Assembly (NCBI GenBank): GCA_039881145.1
Contig: JAYKKI010000023.1
Span: 6,362,501 to 6,426,500, forward strand
Source: Druceiella hillmani
Taxonomy: Eukaryota > Arthropoda > Insecta > Lepidoptera > Hepialidae
Direction: 5' to 3'
Length of the DNA: 64,000 nt
The notes under the pieces were generated by a model, which saw nothing but the letters and a program-made list of their open reading frames with translations, was not told where the DNA came from and ran no database searches. Below, in pieces: positions 50,421-61,469 of the stretch; position 1 is the stretch's first letter, and each line of letters begins with the position of its first letter. Both the position numbers and the translations under genes were made by a program.

Positions 50421-51869
50421 CGACATTCTTTTTAGTTAGCAACTGAATTTTGGCGAGTAAACACTAAAAGTAAATTTTCCGAGTTTTACGTAAAGTATTG
50501 TCGGAAACTTCCATTCCGTTTTTCTCAGAAATTATAAGGCAGATAAATATTATTTAACATTATAGTTATATAGACATCAGTCGACCAACAATATACATCA
50601 GTCGACCAACAACAGCCTATAGGAATCACGTCCTTTATTTTAGAATTTATGAGCATGTCCATTGTATAAAAAGAGTATATTTTTTCGATTGAAAAATAAT
50701 ATATTTTTATATTATATTACATGTTTGACAAAAAGTACCCCTTGGCGCAATTTTAAGGCACTTGGTGATAAAAAGGTAAAATTTGTTTAAAATACTGGAA
50801 GGTTCCGCCTCAAACAATTATACACAGCCGCACTCGTGCAAAAGAAACATTATCTTTTCTAATATCGTGCTGTTGTTTGACGTTTTGAGTTCGGATTCCT
50901 TTGTAAATTTTACTTTGTAATACCGTAAGATTCGTTGCTGTTCTCAATTTATTTACTAAATAAATGTATTTTAAATATTTAAAAGTACATTTAATCATTA
51001 GTTTAAGCGATACAGCGCTAACGTTTATATTAGAACGTTATTACTTATTTTATATCAGTTGGTAACAACAAAAATGAGTGTATGATTAGAGAAATGACAG
51101 TTTTATTTTATATCATGTCCGTAAACCATATTTCCTTGCAATTATGCAATTATTAGATTCAAAACTGAAACATTTATTACTGTTGCCAATTCCAATAAAA
51201 TCTAATTTATTTCACGCAGATTGAATATACTCCCGGAAAGCTAAATAGTTTAAAATAAGATATAGTGTACGACATGTTAAAATGTTATCTAAACTGAATA
51301 TTGTTATCCATAAAATAAAAAAGAAATCCATAAAAGGAAAAAAAATGGCTTGGCACAATGAATTTAATGTATGCCCTCTAAAAATTCAATACTTAATACA
51401 TAAAATATATTTTGATTATCACTTAAAGTTCGTCACAATAGTATCATTAGCAGATTTCATATTTATTAATAATTTTACGTTATTCAAAAAATAATGGTGA
51501 AAAATCAGTCCATTTTGGGAAGTATTGAAAATTGGGAAAACCGTATTATATAAATTTAATTTAGACTTTGAAATTTATGTATCAATATTCTCATTGTTGA
51601 AATATAAGTTGACCTTAATATCTTGAAATAGTTCGAAAGAAGAATGCTAAAATTCATTATATTTTGAAGATTTTCAAAAGGCTTCCAAAAATCATTAAAA
51701 TTTTTGAAACTGAAAGAATTAACATAAAATAATACGCCCGCCTCTTTCTCCCCATTGTTAACATTTTTATAAGACAATAGTTTATTCACATATTCTCCTA
51801 AATTAACTAATTTAAAATGTAGGCGCGGATCGTAATATAAATCGTTGTGTTTAAATTCCTACTGCTTTA
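50421..51869. other. Right-arm DNA without gene
   Basis: Positions 50,330-50,520 match 24,420-24,600 in reverse complement. The rest is AT-rich and unassigned; frames at 50,810-50,998, 51,282-51,494 and 51,556-51,789 look like chance. Confidence 0.45.
50574..50612. repeat. Short direct repeat, 21-bp period
   Basis: acatcagtcgaccaacaa occurs exactly at 50,574-50,591 and 50,595-50,612. Confidence 0.95.
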
Positions 51870-52135
51870 ATATAATTCTAAGTATTGAATATATTTGGCG
51901 TTAATTTTTTTAGAAATTCATTATTCAAAATTCAATAAAACTATTTAATATAGTTCAATTTCTACTTTATTTAAATTCATTACGACGACCATTTTGCTAA
52001 ATGTTTAAAGACGTTAATTGCCCACCTGAATATGTTGCAATACAAGGGCAGCTGGTCGTGGCATAGAATTTAAATAAAGTATTAATAATACTACATCTCC
52101 TAGTTTCATTTAATTGTAAATAATTCTAAATATTT
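51870..52135. mobile_element. Foldback MITE-like element, decayed copy
   Basis: The start 'tattgaatatatttggcgtt' and 'agaaattcattattca' is nearly identical to 22,612-22,650. The inside keeps 'ttgcccacctgaatatgttg' and the end 'tttcatttaattgtaaat', but the hairpin arms have drifted. 'aattctaa' lies on both sides. Copy C has an apparently uninterrupted site at about 56,490-56,520, which supports insertion. Confidence 0.65.
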
Positions 52136-52750
52136 ATTAAAGAAATATAATAAAATTGCATTTCAGTTATGTTTCATACTATACAACTTTCTCTAATTCG
52201 TCGTTAAGTCCCACAATTTTCAATCTTTTGAAATTGATTGGCGGTAAAATATATTGCATCCTTTTAAAAACACTGGATATAGAATTGACAGTATACCAAT
52301 CACTCTTATGAAAAAACTGAATTACCAATGCAATAATTATAATATTAGTTCCTCCTGATCTTTACATCAATTTTATTTAACATATGCTAAATTCTTACAT
52401 ACTTTAAATATCAAACTGCATCTACATGTGAGGTCTCTGCTATATCGCAGCCGCTTATTTCGTTCAATTCCATTCTATGTACGTAGTGAACGGTCTGGAT
52501 TGCATTCGGCGCTTAACACGTCTCTAGAGTTCCTCCTCACTGTAGGAATATGAGATTTTAATTTTAAATCACTAATTAACAAGTAACTCTTAGTGTTTCC
52601 GTTTGCAGGTTAAAATTGACATTAGGGCAATAAAGTTCGTATACCTTTGTAGTAAGTTTCTAGTTTAATTTTAAGGTGTTTTGTTTTGACGCTGGCAGCT
52701 AGATTGTACTTAGTAGATTAATTAACTTTCTATTACCCAAACTTATTAAA
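52136..52750 (+). promoter_or_regulatory. Module Q, copy B, with its upstream block
   Basis: The well conserved part is 52,380-52,750: 'aatatcaaactgcatctaca', 'tgaggtctctgctatatcgc', 'agccgcttatttcg', 'gtctctagagttcctcctca', 'ctaattaacaagtaactctt' and 'gattaattaactttc'. The same words occur in copy C and, as reverse complement, in copy A. The upstream part 52,136-52,380 matches 56,520-56,735. No open frame is shared. Confidence 0.5.
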
Positions 52751-53924
52751 ATTTGCAAAGCATTCCATTCGGAAAATAATCGTATGCAGCGTTTTATATT
52801 TGGCAACTTATCTTTTTGCTTATTTAAGATTTTTTTATTTTCACAAATGATTCAAGGATGGAAATATTTCAAGATTTATTTAATTCCTCTAATATAATAC
52901 AAATGAAATAAAAGTGTTGATTTGTTTGTTCATTTTCCTCTGACGCTTAAGCTACCAAACATATTTGTATCAAATATTGCACATGGATAACATATGTCTT
53001 ATTTAAAAAGATATACATAATAACGCCATCATTTACGGAAGAACAGTGAAGATAAAAACTAAAAAAATTATGCCCCCCGCACGATAAACTGGATGTGTTG
53101 TATCCATTTAATTTTTATATGTATTGGCATATGTTCCATTTAATATGCAAAATTTATTGCCTAATTATTGCGTAGTTAGATTACTGTTGTATTACTAGCT
53201 CAATGTAGTGCGCTAAAATAAATATTAAGTCAGGTCTGAAAAATATTGACTATATAACTGGCCTGATTAAAATCCTATTTACCAAAGAAAACTTTCCTAA
53301 ATTTCTTTAGTACCCTGCAAGCAAAGACGCGTGTAAAAGCTGGTTTTAGAAAAATTCACACTTTGCCTTTCCTTTTTGACTATAGTAAACTTTAAAACCT
53401 TTTGCTTTGGAAAAAGTCATGTAGATACTTCCACAAAATTTAAATAAAATATTGTTTTAATGGACTGACTTTTAATTTTTTTAAATATTTTCTTTTATTT
53501 AAACCTTTTGAGTATGTCGATATGAACTACCCTTAAATAGACAAGTGATCTGTTCAATTATTTGTGTGACAATACTCTACAGTTCTAAATCCTTTTCTTT
53601 ATTTCCTCAAAAAATAGAAAAATGGTACGACTTGCAAATATGAAAGTATATATTTAATAATGACAATTATAATAAACATACTCTTATTTTAGTCCTCATA
53701 ATATTTACTGTAAATACGGGGATTTTAATCTGTCGATTGCAAGTCAGATAGCAAATAAGTTAACTAGATACCGAAGTCCCTAATTGTAAATGTTCATTTA
53801 TGTTATTAACAACGAGGACTTGCGGAAACTCTTCTTCTGAAATCTTAAAATTTCTCGTAACAGTATCCGACACCAATGTCGCTTTAAAATGTTTATTTTT
53901 GAATTACATTTTCTGTACATATTT
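52751..53924 (+). repeat. Right-arm partner of 24,700-26,080
   Basis: The reverse complement of 53,500-53,815 matches 25,100-25,420, for example 'cctcgttgttaataacataa', 'attagggacttcggtatcta' and 'gcaagtcgtaccatttttct'. Positions 52,880-53,000 match the repeat tail at 25,960-26,050. No gene is recognised. Confidence 0.65.
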
Positions 53925-54190
53925 TTAGGGTTTCGTAGTGAAACAAAGAACTTTATAATTTAGTTGTAGCTGTCTGTTACAACTAAATTATAAAATATAA
54001 ATCTTACAGACTTTAAAATTCTATACTCGTGAGCTTGAAATTATGTACGTGCATACTTCACATAAAGATCTATATCAAAAGGTAGCAAAATATTTCATTT
54101 ACAGTCGTATAGTATCATTTAAAGGCATGTATTAGTGTCGTATTATTAGATAAACATTTAAAATAAAGTTAGCCTTTGTTATTTTCAATT
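53925..54190 (+). repeat. R element, right copy B
   Basis: 'tttttagggtttcgtagtga', 'aacaaagaactttataattt' and 'ttctatactcgtgagcttga' mark the diverged lepidopteran repeat end. It corresponds to 57,130-57,290 and to the two left copies. Confidence 0.75.
53952..53994. repeat. 17-bp perfect hairpin unique to copy B
   Basis: tttataatttagttgta (53,952-53,968) and tacaactaaattataaa (53,978-53,994) are exact reverse complements with a 9-base loop. The other three copies of R lack the second arm, so it looks newly made. Confidence 0.9.
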
Positions 54191-54524
54191 TTGAAATCCC
54201 ATTTGTGAAATATCAAGCTTCAAAGTGAAGTGGAATATTTCTTGTCTCTAATGCTTCAAACGTGGGTTTGAAAAGATTGTCGAAATACGAGTATATATTT
54301 TTAATATTATTTTGTTATTTCAAAGTTAGGATGATATAATTTCAAAATTCCTAGTGACAGTTTCTCAACGTTTCATAATTATTTAATTCTTTACACTATA
54401 AGCACAAAAAATCTGACATTTAATCTCATTTCGTAATATTATCAAAATCTTTTTTTATTAATTACGTATTTAACATAATTTTTTTTGTTCAAACATTGCA
54501 AAAATTTCTGTTTTATTTTCACAG

Positions 54525-54912
54525 CACTATTTAGGCACTATTCCACCCTTAATCGCGAATCTCCATCTCCATTTGTTTCTCGTCCGCATCTGATTTACTC
54601 AGCTATTTGAATTATACTCGCAGTGGAGACGGACAAGGGCACAGTCAAGATATGCGGCCGGTCCGAGATCCGAATAATGTATAGTGAGTCCCAGGATTAT
54701 GCACTGAATTATTTAAAAGGTGAATAATGAGTTATTATTCGAGGTCTCGGTGATATGTCGCCTATGTTATCGCTGTGACGAGAAGTGACGATCGGGGCTT
54801 ATGATGTGCGAGTTTTAAGACGTGTTGTTTGTGGTCGCTTTAGTTGTATTAATATAAATTGCCTTTAGAAAATTTTACTTCATCAATTATATTAAAAATT
54901 ACAGGTAAATTT
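54525..54912 (+). promoter_or_regulatory. Module E, copy B: candidate promoter and first exon
   Basis: It keeps 'aatcgcgaatctccatctcc', 'tctcgtccgcatctgattta', 'gtgagtcccaggattatgca', 'aggtctcggtgatatgtcgc', 'gacgatcggggcttatgatg', 'cgctttagttgtattaatat' and a donor-like 'acaggtaaat' with GT at 54,906-54,907. Compared with copies A and C it lacks about 25 bases around the place where copy A has TATAAATA. The next conserved stretch ends near 55,075. Same inference and caution as for copy A. Confidence 0.5.
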
Positions 54913-55409
54913 GATACGAAGATTGATAAAAAGTGTATAAAGGCTGTGACAAAGAGCGTGTGCATTATTCACAGCGGCTATACTATGTGTCAACTGAGTA
55001 CATTTGAAGCATAATTCTGTAAAAATATAAATATTTTTCGTTGGAATCCCAATTTTGACGGCGATTTTTTTCCAGAAACGGTTTATTTGACATATTGTGC
55101 CTCAATCTTTCTACTCACTTCGACACAATTATCTGCATGAATAATAAATAGACGAAAATAAAATAATTCTTTATTACATAATATACAAAGAATTTATGCT
55201 TTTCTGGACGATATCGATTCTATTTGAGCTTATTTGGGTGATTTTCAAACGTATAATTATATTTGTTCCTTTTACTTATTTCATTCACTTACTTATTCAA
55301 CTCAATTTTAATGGTAAATACGATAATTATCATGAAAAATATTACCATCAGGATTTTCAATTAGCGAGATAGCAAAATTCTTTCAGTATCATTCCTAAAG
55401 TCTGTATAA

Positions 55410-56330
55410 GGATACCGTAGCAGAAACAGAATACTACATTATTTACCCCGTTGTGCCTATAAGTTTTTTTTATATTAACTAGAAAAACACAACTTTGTAG
55501 GTTGTACTTTTAAAGCGCCTTGCCAAATATAACTGTGTTTAAAATATATTTATTCTTTTACGATGAAAAAACTTTGTGCGGTAAACAATATAAAAGAAGG
55601 AAACACTAATGGGCTGGCAAATAATTTCATATCGTTTTACCGACGTATAATTTTGTTCCAACGCCATCTGTTTGTAAATTTCTAAAAACATTTAGGTGGA
55701 CAATGTTTAAAAACAATTATAATGATCCTGCATATACTCCTTAACTAGCAACGATGAATTTGGCATTTATTAAAATACTAGTTGTGCTCCGCAGTCTCAT
55801 CCGCGTAGAATTACCAATAAAAATATTTTAAATGAAACCTATGGTTTTTGTGATTAGCAATAATAAACAAATTAACAAAGGAACTTTTCCGCTTTATATA
55901 TTACTGTAAATACTATACAAAATAAACAATTATAGTTAAAAAGCAATTTTTTGCAAATAAAACAATATTATATTATCATTAAATTATATTTATTTGAGTT
56001 AATTACCTTAACGATGTAATTATGAAGATGATACTGCAATAATGGTGACGTGAAATCCTGATAATAATATTGCACGTGACATTTTATTACATTATATTAC
56101 AAGATATTTTATTGTTTTTAATTAGGTTTAATGAAACAAAATGAACCTGTTGAAGCCATTTTACATCTGCCATGTAGTCTTTTTATATTTTTTATGAGAA
56201 ACTTAGGCACAAAAATATTACAAACTGAAAAGCAATACTTTCATTGTATCCATTTTTAAACCAATTTGACTCCAAATATTTTTTAACTGATCATACAAAA
56301 GACAAATAATGAAACGAGAACGGGCTGAAC
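55410..56330 (+). repeat. Blocks G and H after module E, copy B
   Basis: 55,410-55,700 matches 48,130-48,360 (block G). 55,780-56,330 (block H) matches 57,930-58,370: 'taattaggtttaatga' followed by 'aacctgttgaag' and 'aaaaatattacaaactg' are shared. Its start 'actagttgtgctccgcagtc' looks like a degenerate lepidopteran repeat end. Confidence 0.7.
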
Positions 56331-56499
56331 TGATATTTTGGTTGGCTGTAAAAGATTTCTCTCTTAGCAATAAATTCATTTATATCAACAGTATACATTA
56401 AAGCATATGATAAATAAATAAAATAAATAAACTGAACTTAAAGTGTTAACATAGAGTGTTACATAACTCCTTGTGTATAAAAGCCTACTGCTTTAAAAT

Positions 56500-57129
56500 A
56501 ATTCTAATTGTATATTAAATAAATATAACAGTAATTATATTTCAGTAATGTTTAATAATACCGCTTCTAATTTGAGGTTAAGTGTCACCGTTTTCAATTT
56601 TACCAATGGGATAGTACACTTATCCATGATAAAATGTCGTGCATTTTTTAAAAGCACAGGATACAATATTAAGAGTATACTGATAGCTCATGTGGATAAA
56701 CCGAATTACTAACCTTTAGATGAACAGTAATTAACATTTGCTAAATTCATCCACGCGTTAAATATCAAACTACATCCACATCTAAGGTTTCTGCCATATC
56801 GCAGTCGCTCTTTGCATACTTCGTTTCATTTCATTCTACATATATACGTAGTTGGTGCGCTGGGATGCATTCTGCCTCGAATATGTCTCTAGAGTTCTTG
56901 CTCACTGTAGAAATGTGAAAACTTTAATGTTAGATAACTAATTAACGAGAAACTCTTAATGTTTCAGTTACATAGTAAAGTTCATATGCCTTTGTAGTTT
57001 ACCTCCAGTTCAATTTTAGTGAGTTTGGTTTCGACGCTAGAAGCATTTAGCAGATTAATTAACTTTCTTTTACCAAATATTTTACAATTCCAAATTTTCG
57101 TATTGTTAAGTCAGCTTTTCTGTTAACAT
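56500..57129 (+). promoter_or_regulatory. Module Q, copy C, with its upstream block
   Basis: The core is 56,735-57,075: 'aatatcaaactacatccaca', 'tctgccatatcgcagtcgct', 'gtctctagagttcttgctca', 'ctaattaacgagaaactctt' and 'agattaattaactttc'. Upstream, 56,520-56,735 matches copies A and B ('ttaagtgtcaccgttttcaa'). The MITE present in front of copy B is missing here. Confidence 0.5.
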
Positions 57130-57290
57130 TTTTAGGGTATCATGGTGAAACAAAGAACTATATGATTTAGTCACCTTTGTCTGTCCGTTCATCTATTGCC
57201 TCTAAAGTTCTAAACTCGTAGGCATGAAATTTTATATGTACTTACTACACAAAAAAATTTACATCAAATGAGGCAAAATATTATTCCTTT
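57130..57290 (+). repeat. R element, right copy C
   Basis: 'tttttagggtatcatggtga', 'aacaaagaactatatgattt', 'tgtctgtccgttcatctatt' and 'aaactcgtaggcatgaaatt' show the lepidopteran repeat in its least altered form in this window. Confidence 0.75.
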
Positions 57291-57344
57291 TTAATTCAGA
57301 ATAATGTTAAAATTGTCTTGTGCATCTAGGTTAATAATGAATTA

Positions 57345-57555
57345 ACGTTTGAGGTCTCAGTGGTGTGTTACCCGTGATATGAATGGTGCGGGCTCTTTTA
57401 TCGTCGGTGTCGCTATGACGGGAAGTGTCGATCGGGATTTACGATGTGTGCTTTCTAGGGTGTGTTGATCGAAGCCGCTTTAGTTGCATTAATTTATCTT
57501 CCTTTAAGAAATTTTATTTCATAGATTATATTCAAGGAGAACGCAGGTAAAATAA
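57345..57555 (+). promoter_or_regulatory. Module E, copy C: candidate first exon, upstream part missing
   Basis: 'aggtctcagtggtgtgttac', 'tcgctatgacgggaagtgtc', 'gatcgggatttacgatgtgt', 'tagggtgtgttgatcgaagc', 'cgctttagttgcattaattt' and 'attcaaggagaacgcaggta' follow in order; the donor GT would be at 57,547-57,548. The GC-richer upstream part of copies A and B is absent. By mirror position this copy is the partner of copy A. Confidence 0.5.
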
Positions 57556-57929
57556 ATATGGTAGAAATGATGGCTCTATTTATGACAATTTGTTTAAAGG
57601 TTTTCAGTCATAGACAAAATAGAAGATGGTTAAAAAGTGTAAAAAGGCGGTACCCATACAGGCAAATGAGTATATTTTAAGAATAATTCCGTAAAAAAAT
57701 TAAATATATACGCCTCTACTATATTTGCTCGATGACATCTGTTGTCTAGGTCGTGGATATATTGTCGTAAATACTTGGAACATTCAGTCAATTAATAAGC
57801 CGATGTCTCTATATTGTACAATTTGAGTAGAGTTTCGCGACTTCTGTTACATTTTATATCACTGTTCTGTCCCTATATATCGTAGCGTCATAACTTATAA
57901 TCTTCTTAAAGTGTAAAGTTATCAACATA

Positions 57930-58370
57930 ATAAACATTTTTAAAACCAAATCTACGGTTCCCGAGGTTAGCACGAACAATCAAATAAACAAACGGGCTTT
58001 TCCGTTTTGTGTATTCATGAAGATACTACACATAATAAATAATGGTATTTAAATAAGTATATGTTATTAATAAAATAATATTAAATCAATTAGAATCGAA
58101 TTAATTATCTCGACCATGCGGCTGTGAAGATGATACTAGAATAAAGATCACGTGATATTATGATAATAATATTGCATGTGCAAGCTCTTTTTATTTAATA
58201 TTACTAATTAGGTTTAATGAGGTAAAATAAACCTGTTGAAGCAGTTTTGCCCCTGACCTGTGGTACGTTTAAATTTTCGATGAGAGGCTTGGTCATAAAA
58301 ATATTACAAACTGGACAAACTGAATATTCTCAATGTGGAAACCTAAAAGCATTCTTGCTTGAGTTAAAAA
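57930..58370 (+). repeat. Block H, second copy
   Basis: It matches 55,800-56,250, with 'gataataatattgcatgtg' against 'gataataatattgcacgtg' as the clearest word. The 63-codon frame at 58,247-58,438 is not kept in the other copy. Confidence 0.7.
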
Positions 58371-58488
58371 AATTACTTTTTATTGTAGCATTCTTGTTAT
58401 TACTAAATTATATGAAATATTCACTGGATAAAATGTAGTATTGGGATCATTAATTATGGCAGACACTATTGTCCGTCATGGCAGAATT

Positions 58489-58576
58489 TTTTTCTTTTGT
58501 GGAATTGGTGGACAACCGAAGTGGGTAAACATTTTTCTTTTGTGGAATTGGTGGACAACCGAAGTGGGTAAACATT
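58489..58576. repeat. 43-bp tandem repeat, two perfect copies
   Basis: The unit contains 'tgtggaattggtggacaacc' and 'gaagtgggtaaac'; the second copy starts 43 bp after the first and is identical. It lies inside a short open frame (58,441-58,632) that has no known domain. Confidence 0.95.
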
Positions 58577-58719
58577 TTACGGTGGTTACGCACATACCGA
58601 TGGCGTATTTACCAACTAATTCATTGTCGTAGGTTTAATTAGTATAGAGTGTAGAACTGGAGATAAAAAAGAATTAAACAATAAAAATGGGATATATTCC
58701 GGTTTCGTATTTAATGTCT

Positions 58720-60200
58720 GCCAATGATGTCGGATCGTGAGAAAAAACATTTTGAAATCTTTTATAACTTAACTAGGCCATATGTGGAAAAATGTTTAAA
58801 ATGAAAGACTTCAATTATAAAATATTGTAAAAAAATTTAATAATATGATAAGAATGCGGTATTCAGATTTTACAAATAAATATATAGTAAAAACGAACTA
58901 TTTATCTGTTTCGAATATACTTTTACAAGGTGTGTATATCAGAGGGAGTGAATTTACAATCCAAGCTGTTGACCTATGGGTATATTATTAATAAATCTAT
59001 AACTACCAAAAATAGACTATGTTGCTCTATCTATTTTAATAGGTGTTTGAAAAATTATAGTTTCCGTAAGTTAAGCAGGCGATTGTAATGTACGGAATAT
59101 TTTAGAATAAAAGCATCGTCATGTCCACAAGTTATATTTACTTCGGTTGCAAAACGAGGAAAATCTCGATAAATTTATTATAATGATTTTAAAATAAAGT
59201 TATAAACTTAAACATACGGCGTTTTTAAATAATGAAACTATGCCCCTCCTTGTATACATTTATTTGTCTGTGAATGGTATAACACCACAACAATAAACCA
59301 CAACAATAAACCAATTGAGCTTAAATTTCTGACAGTTTCCACATTTGTGGAAACTTGAAAATTTATTGTCATACATTTCTTTTATATGATCATGGCCGCT
59401 GAAATGTTGTTTTTTTCGCGTGTAATTATGAATATTAAAAAAATAAAAAAACTTATTTTTACAATAAAAGTGTGGTCAAAGTTAATTTTCATTACAGTCA
59501 AAAAATTAATGTGCGAAGTTTAAATTCTCATCAAAGCAATTTGCACAGATTAAATCAATTATATTTTTGCTGCCACCCCGATATTCTCTTAAATATTAAT
59601 ATTTTTTCTCTACATAATAAGAAACTGGATTATTTGGATTACATATCAAATTAATTTCTCATTCAAGCTCAAATTACACTCATCAAATATAGTTCTATCT
59701 GAAATGGAAGTTTGTAATTGAGATGAATTATTGCAACAGTTTAAATAACGACAAGTAGGGCCACTGAACGCGTTATCAAATGTTTTCAGCTATTTTATGC
59801 AATATGGCCCCATATTCAAGGTCATTTGAATGTTTCATTACATCGAGTTCCAGCGGCATGGATCTTCATCAGTCCTATGGTCACTAAATACGGCAATGCC
59901 TCGGGTTGTCTACTTTTATATTTACTTAGCATTTATATAAAGATTTGTGTGTTATTAATTTTGACGTTGAAACTGTAATATGTGGCTATTGTATGCACTT
60001 ATTTCTCTTTATACATTAGCAATCAGGATAGAGACCTCTTCTATTTCAGCCAATTCTTAAACTGAAGTAGGAAAAATCACGACAGAATAATAGTAAATAA
60101 GATATATTTATTGAATCAAAAACATATTTTTATAATTTTGTCTTTGATCGAATGTCTGTCTTATAATTTCGTCTTCAATATAATAATAATTAAAATGTAC
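58720..60200 (+). repeat. Block F, second right-arm copy
   Basis: It matches 48,720-50,420 in the same orientation and part of 19,150-19,510 as reverse complement. About 80 bp at 58,985-59,065 is absent from the first copy. 'accacaacaataa' is tandemly doubled near 59,283. No gene seen. Confidence 0.82.
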
Positions 60201-60569
60201 TTAATAAAATAATTTCACTTCTCGTTAATGGACTTGGGTCTCCATAAGTTTTGAGAAGCCTTCTTCTCCATTCCATCCCTGTTTTCATAAATGCAGTCCC
60301 TAAATATATTTACCTACATTTATTTTATAATGATATTTTTACTATTAATTTATACCCATTAAACATACTTTATTATACCTTAGACTTTTTATTAGATTTT
60401 ATTGCGGTTTTTTGCGACATACTTTTAGGGAACGGTTTTTACTATTTATATTTTTTATTACCAATTTTCGTGCTTTACGTCGTATTTAGACCAACACTAA
60501 CTGCAAATATACCAAATGTACAGTAATTTAAGTCAAACGTTCACCGTGAAAAACATTGTCAGACAGGCA
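60201..60569. other. Right-arm DNA with a chance hydrophobic frame
   Basis: A 91-codon plus-strand frame at 60,251-60,526 is rich in Leu, Phe and Tyr, as expected from T-rich DNA, and has no domain I know. Not called as a gene. Confidence 0.45.
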
Positions 60570-61100
60570 TCAAAATAGACACCAAGATGGTTATAATTTG
60601 ATAGTAATTACAGTTGGATTTCCTTTACATCCAGAAGTATATTACAATGTTATCGCTTTTGAAGAAGTATCTAATAGAGCGACAAGGGAACATAGAACAA
60701 TTTTTTTGCCGATTATACTTTTACACGTAGCTACGCTCCTACCTGTCTACCCCACAGGCAACATCCCATTAACGACAACAATATCGCTTTAAACTGGAAC
60801 TAAAATGATGCACGACTAAAACTAAATTTCCAACAATGAAATAATAAAGGATGAACGGGAAAGTTGTGATCGTAAAAGTGGATAGTGGCCCAACAACTAT
60901 CGGGTAGCGTTTCGCCGAGACTTTTCAAGATGCTTATGGTATTGAATATAGCTTTATTTTCTTCTGAGCCAGGTAGAAACTCTTGATCGGAGTTGGTTGA
61001 AATAATGATCTTTACAGGACGAATTTATGAATACATTTTAGTTGCCATTAAAGGTGTTTATTTGAATTTTAATCGAGTTGTTGACTGGTTTTTTTAAAAT
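60570..61100 (+). other. Block K, right copy: conserved block of unknown origin
   Basis: It matches the reverse complement of 17,700-18,270 well, for example 'agacaccaagatggttataa', 'atcgcttttgaagaagtatc', 'aaaagtggatagtggcccaa' and 'aataatgatctttacagg'. One frame reads KVDSGPT as in the left copy. The 78-codon frame at 60,556-60,792 covers its first half but is not open in the left copy. Origin unknown; a dead transposon gene is possible. Confidence 0.6.
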
Positions 61101-61469
61101 TATACTTATTTATATTTGAAATTTTACTTAAATTAAATTGTGACTTGTATACCATTACCAAAATATGTAGGTTAATGAAACTTTATCCGAACATTTCTTC
61201 GCCTTCATTACGATCCCTGACTTTCATGTTTCATGTTTTTAATAGTATTTCTTTTAGAAACTTAGGAATTTTCGTATAATTTTATTTTTTACGAGCTATG
61301 GCCCCGGCATCATAAATGTGTGAATCTATAAAAATAATATTAAGTTAACTACCAGATTAATACATGTAACGATACCTATTATATTAATTATAATAGCAAA
61401 CTTTTTCAAATAAATATAGTTTGTGTTTAAACGTCAAATGGCCATTTGTGTTCTATTAATTTTGTTACG

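Noticed and set aside
60251..60526. 91-codon hydrophobic frame considered as a membrane protein
   Set aside because: T-rich DNA gives Leu/Phe/Tyr-rich frames by chance, and there is no motif or conserved start.
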